From Arenibacter sp. F26102 (GTDB lineage: Bacteria > Bacteroidota > Bacteroidia > Flavobacteriales > Flavobacteriaceae), in contig NZ_JALKBC010000003.1 in the NCBI RefSeq assembly GCF_023015865.1, positions 1 to 64,000 of the forward strand: a stretch of 64,000 nt of DNA, read 5' to 3'. How positions within the stretch are numbered: the stretch's first letter is position 1; every line of letters begins with the position of its first letter. A model generated the notes under the pieces. It searched no databases and was not told the origin of the DNA. It was given only the letters and a program-made list of their open reading frames with translations. Below are positions 47,074 to 53,967 of this stretch, piece after piece. Both the position numbers and the translations under genes were made by a program.

Positions 47074-48417
47074 CTATTCAAACCGTGCCAAAATTTTTTC
47101 GCGATCAAATTTATTCTCAATATTACACTCCACGTCCATTTTTAACGCTACTAATTCCCTATGAACTTCTTCCATACTTTCCTTTGATATATTGGGATCC
47201 TGGGATATATACTTTAAAGCTCCCATAAGAGCGAGAACCACTGAGCTATCCTTTTTTGCATACAATCTGATAGGCTGAATTATTATTTGCATTAATTCTT
47301 TAGCTCTGAGGTTATTAGTGACTAAAATCATTTTTCCCTCCCTTAGCGACTTGGATACTTTATTAGGGAACCTCATTGTCTTCATTAGCAATGGTGCCAA
47401 TTTATTAATAGCATTAATGGCAGTTCCGGGATCATTTATTCCCGGGGACATAGCCTTGACCGCAATTTCCATTAATTTAATAAATCCACCAATACCATTG
47501 TTTTCATCTGTACGATTATTGGACATATCTACACATAACAATAAGTCATCCAAATCCTTACCTTCAATCATTTTCTGAACCCGCATTAGCGGCATTCCTT
47601 CCCAAATATGTTGACCCACAAAAGGTAGCACTTCTATATGGTGGCCTTGATCAAACAGGGAATCACTTAATAATGAGGCATCAAACCCCCTAAAATAACC
47701 AGATTTATGTGAATAAATAGTTTCAAAATTATGCATCCTCAGTTCTTGTAGTCCCACTTTCAATGAACTGAAATCCTTATATTCCTCATCCAAATATCTT
47801 GAGCTAGAGCGAAATATATTGTTGATTATATTTTGAATTTGAATGGATGTAGAAATGCTATGAATAAAATAGACAAACAGTCCAATACAAAGCACTCCTG
47901 AAATTGCGGCGAACATAGTTGAAAACCCAACAGAATGGGCATCCATTCCATGGCCACCAAGAAAAATCAGAATTATGATACAGTATAGGAGCGTGCCTAT
48001 ATATACGCCCAAAATTAATTGATGCCTTTTATTGGAAACCAAACTAGGCAACAATCTTGGTGAAAAATTGGAGGAGGCTTGACTGAGTACTACCATAACC
48101 ATTGTAAAACTAAATACCGTCAAAGAAAGGATACCGCCAATTAAGGTTGTTAATATGGCTCTAGCTGTTTCATAATCCTCAATAAAAAAATAAGGTATAC
48201 GTTGTTTTAAAGTTTTAGCCAACTCCAAACTTTCCAATTCCAGCATTATAAAGGCCAATATAAAAAACCCAATGGAAATGAGAACAGGATAAAAGGCAAT
48301 ACTCTGCAACACCCTACTATAAAGGTTCTTCAATATTTTTATAGCCGATTTAAACATAGTATCCCCAATTTTAAAGTTATTTAAAGGTAGTGAATTCCCA
48401 TTTTTGCAATAGCCCAA
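47074..48417 (-). CDS. DUF2254 membrane protein
   Basis: This 447-aa protein has four transmembrane helices in its first 200 residues (for example ILTTLIGGILSLTVFSFTMVMVVLSQASSNFSPRLLPS split over 88-125) and a soluble C-terminal domain with MSPGINDPGTAINAINKLA. These features place it in DUF2254, a family of predicted membrane proteins without a known function. Its start may be internal (Met at about residue 21, MFKSAIKIL), because the leading 20 residues look untypical. It is divergent from the mechanosensitive channel gene. Confidence 0.88.
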   Translation of the reverse strand: MGYCKNGNSLPLNNFKIGDTMFKSAIKILKNLYSRVLQSIAFYPVLISIGFFILAFIMLELESLELAKTLKQRIPYFFIEDYETARAILTTLIGGILSLTVFSFTMVMVVLSQASSNFSPRLLPSLVSNKRHQLILGVYIGTLLYCIIILIFLGGHGMDAHSVGFSTMFAAISGVLCIGLFVYFIHSISTSIQIQNIINNIFRSSSRYLDEEYKDFSSLKVGLQELRMHNFETIYSHKSGYFRGFDASLLSDSLFDQGHHIEVLPFVGQHIWEGMPLMRVQKMIEGKDLDDLLLCVDMSNNRTDENNGIGGFIKLMEIAVKAMSPGINDPGTAINAINKLAPLLMKTMRFPNKVSKSLREGKMILVTNNLRAKELMQIIIQPIRLYAKKDSSVVLALMGALKYISQDPNISKESMEEVHRELVALKMDVECNIENKFDREKILARFE

Positions 48418-48559
48418 TACCTTGAAATAGTATCACAAACGATTGCGCACAAAAAAAGAGCGATACTAAAAATAAAATCCGCTTTTTAAAAGAGTTAATA
48501 ATAATTACAATACAGCACCTATGTTCTAAACCTCTTGGATAAATTTGTCATAACAAAAG

Positions 48560-48703
48560 ATGAAAGACAATTGCCTACTTCAATTTGGCAATTGGAAAAG
48601 CCTAAATTTCAGGGGACATTTAGGATTAAAAGTATTCTGTTTTGAATTACTAAGAACTACAAATGTAATTCAAACTAAGATGGTTAGGTTGGTTGTTAAT
48701 TAA
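48560..48703 (+). CDS. Possible 47-aa small protein, or part of an untranslated small RNA
   Basis: A short frame (MKDNCLLQFGNWKSLNFRG start) ends exactly at an otherwise orphan plus-strand terminator (48702-48739). The composition is not distinctive and I see no clear ribosome-binding site, so it may be chance. It is listed because the terminator implies a plus-strand transcript from this 425-bp intergenic region (48418-48842), where nothing else is visible. Confidence 0.2.
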   Translation: MKDNCLLQFGNWKSLNFRGHLGLKVFCFELLRTTNVIQTKMVRLVVN

Positions 48704-48739
48704 TGGTTCCGGCATTTGATTAGGTCGGAACCATTTTTT
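48702..48739 (+). terminator. Orphan Rho-independent terminator
   Basis: AATGGTTCCG (48702-48711) pairs with CGGAACCATT (48726-48735), a perfect 10-bp stem followed by a T-run. It lies between two divergent genes, so no annotated plus-strand gene precedes it. A small RNA or small ORF upstream would explain it. Confidence 0.8.
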
Positions 48740-48842
48740 GTGGAATAGGCTTTCCTTTAATTTAATTGGGTATAATAATTAATTTTTAGGGTGAATCACA
48801 AAATCTTCTTAACTTCTCAACCTATGACTAAAAAATACAACT

Positions 48843-49715
48843 ATGATTTTTAATATTGACGAGGCCTGGGAAGAAATGATCAATAGACTGTCTTCCTGGG
48901 TAGATAGTTTAATAGTGAACCTGCCAAACATCATTCTTGCGTTGGTCGTATTCACCATTGTTATCATACTTTCTAAATATGTCTCCAAAATCACCTGGAA
49001 ACTACTGGAAAAAAGTAGCCTACAGAGATCTATGAAAAGCGTTATTGCCAAGTTGCTTTCCATTATGGTAATTTTAACGGGGCTATTTTTGGTTCTTGGA
49101 ATATTGGATTTAAGCAAGACCCTAAACACTATATTAGCAGGTGCGGGAGTAGCCGGTCTTGCTGTTGGCCTTGCATTACAAGGGGCCTTGGCCAATACTT
49201 TCTCCGGAATTGTCCTTTCTTATATTAAACATATTAAATTTGGAGACTGGATCGAAAGCAACAATTATGAAGGCGAGGTAATCGACATAGATCTGAGGGC
49301 AGTGACCATTAAACAATCGGATAATAATTTAGTCTATATTCCAAATAAATTGGTGTTGGAAAATCCGTTACGAAACTTCTCCACCACCGCGCAATCCCGT
49401 GTAATTCTAAAATGTGGCGTGGGTTATTCGTCCGATTTGGAATTTGTACGTGATTTGGTATGCAAAACGATCAAATCCCATTTCGAAAATATAGAAAATA
49501 CCAAGGAAGTGATCTTTCTTTATACAGAATTCGGTGATAGTTCCATTAATTTTGAAACCCGATTTTGGATTCAGTCCACTTCCGCCATAGAATTATTAAA
49601 AGCAAAAACAACTGCCATGATCGCCATTAAAAAGGCTTTTGACCAAAACAATATCAACATTCCTTTTCCTATTCGTACATTGGATTTGCCTAAAGATTTC
49701 ATGAAGTCAACTTAA
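48843..49715 (+). CDS. MscS-family mechanosensitive channel
   Basis: MscS channels open under membrane tension and release solutes on osmotic downshock. This 290-aa protein has three transmembrane helices. The pore helix shows the Gly/Ala-rich pattern ILAGAGVAGLAVGLALQGAL, and the beta domain shows IKFGDWIESNNYEGEVIDIDLRAVTIK and YIPNKLVLENPLRNFS. The C-terminal cage domain follows (about 200-285). Length is typical for small MscS. It opens the stress-related set that runs to Dps. Confidence 0.95.
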   Translation: MIFNIDEAWEEMINRLSSWVDSLIVNLPNIILALVVFTIVIILSKYVSKITWKLLEKSSLQRSMKSVIAKLLSIMVILTGLFLVLGILDLSKTLNTILAGAGVAGLAVGLALQGALANTFSGIVLSYIKHIKFGDWIESNNYEGEVIDIDLRAVTIKQSDNNLVYIPNKLVLENPLRNFSTTAQSRVILKCGVGYSSDLEFVRDLVCKTIKSHFENIENTKEVIFLYTEFGDSSINFETRFWIQSTSAIELLKAKTTAMIAIKKAFDQNNINIPFPIRTLDLPKDFMKST

Positions 49716-49754
49716 TATTAACCAAAGAATAAAGATTTTATTTCCTAGGATATT

Positions 49755-49790
49755 CCATATCTTATTGGAAAGGCCTCCAATAAGATATGG
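49755..49790. repeat. 36-nt near-perfect palindrome (15-bp arms)
   Basis: Positions 49755-49769 and 49776-49790 are perfect reverse complements flanking AAGGCC, in the 353-bp gap after the MscS gene. The stem would be very stable, but no T-run follows on either strand. It may be a U-less terminator, a protein-binding site or a transcript-stabilising hairpin. The rest of the gap (49791-50068) shows no gene. Confidence 0.75.
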
Positions 49791-50068
49791 GGCAGTACAA
49801 AAAGGAAGACCCTTTACAAATTACACATTCGAAATACCCCTACTTTAGTATAGGAAATATTTCTTTTCCATACTCCTCGGTTCTGCTTTTGGTACCAATA
49901 TCGGAACGAAAAAGCCCCACCTCCAAATTGCAATTAAAGCGATGGCGCAAAAATTATATTTTTTAGCGTTAAAACACTACTTATTAACATATTAACTTCG
50001 CCCTACATGATGTTATTCGGGAGGCATCTTTAAAAAAACTCCATGATAACTATAAAACCCAAAATAAA

Positions 50069-50518
50069 ATGAGCACATACACTGAAACGATAAGTGAAAA
50101 GTTAAATGATCTTTTGGAAAAAACCTACGATGCCGAAAAGGGATACAAAAAGGCCTCCGACAATACGGACAATCCCTATTTAAAATCCTTCTTTGATAAA
50201 AAGAGCGCGGAAAGGCATACTTATGGACAAGAGCTTAAAAGTGAGATTACCAATTTTGGACAAAAATGGGAAAAAGATGGAAGTGTAACAGGAGCCTTGC
50301 ACCGAACATGGATGGATGTTAAGTCGCTCTTTTCTGCGGATGATGACGAAGCAATGCTGGAAGAGGCCATTAGAGGTGAAAAAGCATCTGTGGAAGAATA
50401 TAGGGATGTACTTTCGGATACAAGTTTACCCCATAGCACAGCTACCATTTTAACCCAACAAATGAACCAAATTCAAGCAGATTTGAATCAGGTAAAGCGG
50501 TTGGAAGACCTAAGTTAA
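50069..50518 (+). CDS. PA2169/DUF2383-type four-helix-bundle protein
   Basis: This 149-aa protein has the four-helix DUF2383 pattern (PA2169 family), ferritin-like in outline. TISEKLNDLLEKTYDAEKGYKKA forms the first helix, KKSAERHTYGQEL the second, then a linker and EAIRGEKASVEEYRDVL. The E-x-x-H positions resemble those of ferritin-like proteins, but metal binding is not established. Members are common in stress-induced regions. It has its own promoter region and a strong terminator. Confidence 0.88.
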   Translation: MSTYTETISEKLNDLLEKTYDAEKGYKKASDNTDNPYLKSFFDKKSAERHTYGQELKSEITNFGQKWEKDGSVTGALHRTWMDVKSLFSADDDEAMLEEAIRGEKASVEEYRDVLSDTSLPHSTATILTQQMNQIQADLNQVKRLEDLS

Positions 50519-50542
50519 CTTGCATTAATAATTACACGGGTG

Positions 50543-50567
50543 AAGAGGATGCCTAGCATCCTCTTTT
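50543..50567 (+). terminator. Rho-independent terminator of the DUF2383 gene
   Basis: AAGAGGATGC (50543-50552) pairs perfectly with GCATCCTCTT (50556-50565) around a 3-nt loop, followed by T residues. It is 24 bp after the stop codon. Confidence 0.85.
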
Positions 50568-50670
50568 AGTGTTGATTTCAATAATATAATAGGATTTAAT
50601 TAAACTGTCAATTAATTATTTTTGTAAAACAAAAGCTCCCTAGAATTATAGATTTCACTAAATTAATATT

Positions 50671-51408
50671 ATGTACCATAAACTATCCAATACAGCTAGT
50701 AGGACAACATTGGAAAAGGAATTCAATAGGCGCTTTAAATACCCTAATCTATTTCAAAAACAGGTGTTGATCAACGGTATAGACGAAGTTACAATACCAA
50801 TTATACCCATGGAGGAAGCAGATCTAATGGTTCCGGCCATATGGGGACTGTTACCGGAAGGCTACAAAGATGAATGGAGTGTATTCCAGGATATCTTCAA
50901 TTCACTAAACCTTAATATCCACTCCTTGAGCAACCCCTCTTGGTATTCCAATGCCCTATTGCAAAGAAGGTGCCTTATACCGGTCACCGGATTTTTTACA
51001 TCGTACCTAATTGATGGCATCCTCTATCCTTATTATTTTCGCAGAAGATCGGGTTTACCATTTTGCTTAACGGGTATTTACAACAAACTGGACGATGGTT
51101 TCCTTACCTGCTCCATAATCACTACCCATACCAATCACAATTTAAAGGCGATTCAGAATATAGATGGTACCGTTCCCATGATGCTCTCAAAGGATCAGTA
51201 CAATACATGGCTAAATCAAGATTTAAATGAAAACGACATCCAAAATCTTTTAAATGCGACCCCTAACTTCAGGCTAATAGCGCATCCTATTTCAAAGGAA
51301 TTCTTTAAAAACAATATTTCATACACTTCTATGTTAGAGCCGGTATATTATGAGGCAGCTCCAACTGGGATGATTCTTAAACATGGCGTGGAATTACTTT
51401 CCTTATAA
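50671..51408 (+). CDS. SRAP-like protein lacking catalytic residues
   Basis: This 245-aa protein has the SRAP (YedK/HMCES) fold signatures. Examples are WGLLPEGY, RRCLIPVTGFF, YYFRRRSGLPFCLTGIYNKLDDGFLTCSIITT (split over 121-153) and PMMLSKDQYNTWL. The residues that make normal SRAP proteins crosslink to abasic sites are absent. The second residue is Tyr, not the required Cys2. The Glu of GFYEW is replaced (GFFTSY). The His of the I-H-x-R-M-P motif is Gln (AIQNIDGTVP). It probably binds DNA or another ligand without forming a thiazolidine crosslink. It sits among stress genes. Confidence 0.8.
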   Translation: MYHKLSNTASRTTLEKEFNRRFKYPNLFQKQVLINGIDEVTIPIIPMEEADLMVPAIWGLLPEGYKDEWSVFQDIFNSLNLNIHSLSNPSWYSNALLQRRCLIPVTGFFTSYLIDGILYPYYFRRRSGLPFCLTGIYNKLDDGFLTCSIITTHTNHNLKAIQNIDGTVPMMLSKDQYNTWLNQDLNENDIQNLLNATPNFRLIAHPISKEFFKNNISYTSMLEPVYYEAAPTGMILKHGVELLSL

Positions 51409-51724
51409 TTAGGAGTACCTACTAACCACCTTTTAAACCGCTCTAGGGATTAAAATATCCTATCGCAATAGAAGGTAAATAACCTGAACTAAAATAAACC
51501 ACAAGTAGGATAGGAAATAACATTATCCAAACCTATAAGTCCAGCTAAATACGCTCACCTAAAACTACAAGTGCTTAAATATTAAAACATTACAAATTAC
51601 ATAGTTACATCTATCTGAGTTAAACATTATCTGGATACCGCAAAGTAATATGGAAAAATACTTGGACATTTGTATAAAGGGCAACGAATATTGGCCCATA
51701 ATATTAACCTTAAAAACACACACT
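51409..51724. other. Intergenic region without visible gene
   Basis: These 316 bp precede the DUF1328 gene. An in-frame extension from 51650 adds 25 polar residues that do not look like a membrane protein start, so I read this as leader. No terminator or promoter is clear. Confidence 0.4.
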
Positions 51725-51886
51725 ATGTTACGTTGGACAGTCACATTTGTAATATTGGCAATAATAGCCGCAATTTTCGGATTCGGTGGAATAGCGGCAG
51801 GAGCTGCCAGCATTGCTAAAATCTTATTTTTTATTTTCTTGATTCTTTTCGTAATCTCATTGTTTACGGGAAGGAGCAAAATTTAA
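51725..51886 (+). CDS. DUF1328 (YtjA-like) small membrane protein
   Basis: This 53-aa protein has two hydrophobic helices with the hallmark [21 protein letters not shown] and the following [21 protein letters not shown] choose the ATG at 51725 because it gives the family N-terminus (MLRWTVTF). An upstream in-frame ATG at 51650 adds a polar stretch. The family is widely stress-induced but its function is unknown. Confidence 0.88.
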   Translation: MLRWTVTFVILAIIAAIFGFGGIAAGAASIAKILFFIFLILFVISLFTGRSKI

Positions 51887-51963
51887 ATACAGACCTTTTA
51901 ACCATAATTGAACTTATGGTATTTAACCTAGTACATTTTAACTAATCTTAAATCTAAATAGTT

Positions 51964-52155
51964 ATGAGAAAATCGTTATTATATTTTGTATACGCACTAT
52001 TATTCACCGTTTCTCTTTCAGCTTTGAATAGCTGCAGGGAAGACAAATCTGCAGGAGAAAAAATTAAAGATGGAGTGGAAAATGTAGGCGATGGCATTGA
52101 AGAAGGCGTAGAAGAAATTGGGGATGAAATAGATGATGCCACGGACGATAACTAG
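51964..52155 (+). CDS. Small acidic lipoprotein (entericidin-like size)
   Basis: This 63-aa protein has a signal peptide with lipobox Cys23 (LSALNSCRE). A strongly acidic tail follows, built on repeats of D/E-G-x-E-x-x-G-D (KDGVENVGDGIEEGVEEIGD). Similar small lipoproteins accompany DUF1328 genes in flavobacterial stress clusters. I do not know the function. A terminator follows 34 bp downstream. Confidence 0.8.
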   Translation: MRKSLLYFVYALLFTVSLSALNSCREDKSAGEKIKDGVENVGDGIEEGVEEIGDEIDDATDDN

Positions 52156-52188
52156 AACTTCTTTATTGCCTGGTTTATATTTATACTC

Positions 52189-52226
52189 AACGGACATTTT
52201 CCTACCGGGACCTTGTCCGTTTTTTA
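52189..52226 (+). terminator. Rho-independent terminator after the small lipoprotein gene
   Basis: AACGGACA (52189-52196) pairs with TGTCCGTT (52214-52221) around a 17-nt loop, followed by a T-run (52220-52225). Confidence 0.75.
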
Positions 52227-52366
52227 ATTAATAAATAAGTATCTCTTACACCACAGCTCTAAAAAATATTGGAGTCCGTAAAAATCGGATATCTACAAAA
52301 TCTAGTATAATAAATTACTAAAGGTCCAAATATCAAGGACTGTACATTTAACTTAAATCTAAGGAC

Positions 52367-52702
52367 ATGAAAAATGAGTTCGCAAAACATGAAAGGGAAA
52401 TAATTGACAAATATCAAGCGAAGGGTTACACTGGTAATTATAAGGTTGACCAAAATAGCTTATTGGATTTGGATACCAAAATTAACTATCTACCACAAAA
52501 TGTAAAAATTGTGGCCGAACACCGATTCGAGGGTATGAGCAATCCTTCCGATATGTCCATATTATATGTATTGGAGACCAGTGATGGCAGCAAGGGAACT
52601 GTTTTAGCAAATTACAGCCCATCCAGTAATCTTGAAACTGCCGAATTTTTTAAACAAATTCCCAAGGAGAACTATTTAAAAGATAATACCAAGGCGCATT
52701 AG
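52367..52702 (+). CDS. Small conserved flavobacterial protein, unknown function
   Basis: This 111-aa soluble protein contains EFAKHEREIIDKYQAKGYTGNYK, VKIVAEHRFEGMSNPSDMSILYVLE and GTVLANYSPSSN. Related proteins in flavobacteria are sometimes labelled phosphoribosylpyrophosphate synthetase (from memory). The protein is far too short for that enzyme and lacks its motifs, so I do not adopt the name. It lies in the stress cluster before an AraC-type regulator gene. Confidence 0.7.
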   Translation: MKNEFAKHEREIIDKYQAKGYTGNYKVDQNSLLDLDTKINYLPQNVKIVAEHRFEGMSNPSDMSILYVLETSDGSKGTVLANYSPSSNLETAEFFKQIPKENYLKDNTKAH

Positions 52703-52929
52703 AGCCAACAGATTTTACCTTCATCTTTTTCAAGTTCCAATTACAACACACGTCTATAGAGAACGTAAAATAGCATTTAGTAGAAGGGATGGAACATGGA
52801 ATCTATAGGATAAAAAAATGTTTGAGGAATTATCTTCCAAATTAAAAAATCATCATCTTTGTTTATACGGCCAATTCTTCATATTTTAATAGAATCACAA
52901 AGGCCTTTATAACCCATAATAGTAAACAA

Positions 52930-53496
52930 TTGATGAGAGTCTATTTAAAGTTCGATTTTAATACCATCTGCAAAACAGTTTTACGGGAACAATTGGATAT
53001 GTTGGGTATTGATTATACGATTCACGGTGTTGGAGAAATTGAATTTAACAGACAGCCCACAAATATCGAAGAACAAAAAATGGGCAATATGTTGGGCAAT
53101 TATGGCATAGAAATTATGGATAATCAGCAAGTAGCTTTAGTGCAGCGCATAAAAGATACAGTCACGGAATGGATACATGATGAAGAGAATCCAAAACGTT
53201 TTAACTTCTCCACTTATCTTTCGGAAAAACTGGATTACACCTATACCTATTTGTCATCAATCTTTTCGGAAACCACCTATTCCTCTATAGAGAATTTTGT
53301 GATTTTAAAAAAAATAGATATTGCTAAAAATCTCATAAGTCAAAATGATTCAACTCTAACGGAAATAGCATACAAACTTAATTATAGCAGTGTAGCCCAT
53401 CTATCGGCCCAATTCAAAAAAACTACAGGTCTTACTCCCTCTACATTTTTGAAGATAATTCAAAAACGAAAAGAAAGAGCTTTAACCCAAGAATAA
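52930..53496 (+). CDS. AraC-family regulator, short form
   Basis: This 188-aa protein has an N-terminal alpha/beta domain without a sugar-binding cupin (about 1-75). A C-terminal AraC HTH domain (about 85-185) shows FNFSTYLSEKLDYTYTYLSSIFSE and LTEIAYKLNYSSVAHLSAQFKKTTGLTPS split over 145-173. It lies 12 bp before a response regulator gene, which is followed 12 bp later by a PAS histidine kinase gene, so the three are probably one operon. The signal may reach it through protein contact rather than a ligand. Confidence 0.9.
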   Translation: MMRVYLKFDFNTICKTVLREQLDMLGIDYTIHGVGEIEFNRQPTNIEEQKMGNMLGNYGIEIMDNQQVALVQRIKDTVTEWIHDEENPKRFNFSTYLSEKLDYTYTYLSSIFSETTYSSIENFVILKKIDIAKNLISQNDSTLTEIAYKLNYSSVAHLSAQFKKTTGLTPSTFLKIIQKRKERALTQE

Positions 53497-53508
53497 CCAA
53501 ACAAGATT

Positions 53509-53955
53509 ATGCCTTTACATACCATGAATATTGCCTTGGCAGATGATGATGAGGACGACAGAATGTTGTTTAAGGAGGCCATAGAAGAAATTAAGATTAA
53601 GACCAATCTATCATTATTCAAGAATGGTCAAGAATTAATGGATTACTTGATATTGCCCAAGGTAGTATTACCACAAATTATTTTTTTGGATTTGAACATG
53701 CCCATCAAAAATGGAATGCAATGTCTCAATGAAATTAGAACAAACCCCTGCCTAAAAGAATTAATGGTTGCCATATATTCCACCTCTTCCTCGGAAGCGG
53801 ATATTGAAGAGACTTTTATAAACGGGGCCAATATCTATATAAATAAACCAAATAGTTTTGGAGGTCTTAAAAATGCCATAGACAAGGTGTTACAGCTAAA
53901 TTGGCAATACCATACCTCCGCTTTAAACCGGGATAATTTTTTGTTACGTATATAA
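53509..53955 (+). CDS. Single-domain response regulator
   Basis: This 148-aa protein is a stand-alone receiver domain of the type that follows hybrid or phytochrome-like kinases. It shows the acidic pocket D13-D14 (LADDDEDD), phospho-acceptor D61 (IIFLDLNMPIKNG), the switch Ser/Thr (IYSTSSS) and the conserved K in INKPNSF. It has no DNA-binding domain. It lies between the AraC gene and the PAS kinase gene, each 12 bp away. The start may be Met6 (MNIALADDD). Confidence 0.92.
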   Translation: MPLHTMNIALADDDEDDRMLFKEAIEEIKIKTNLSLFKNGQELMDYLILPKVVLPQIIFLDLNMPIKNGMQCLNEIRTNPCLKELMVAIYSTSSSEADIEETFINGANIYINKPNSFGGLKNAIDKVLQLNWQYHTSALNRDNFLLRI

Positions 53956-53967
53956 TGGTCTAAAAGT

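Noticed and set aside
51650-51724. Longer start for the DUF1328 protein
   Set aside because: The 25 added residues are polar and unlike the family N-terminus, which begins at the ATG at 51725.
52367-52702. Annotation as phosphoribosylpyrophosphate synthetase
   Set aside because: At 111 aa it lacks the PRPP-binding motif and is a third of the enzyme's length.
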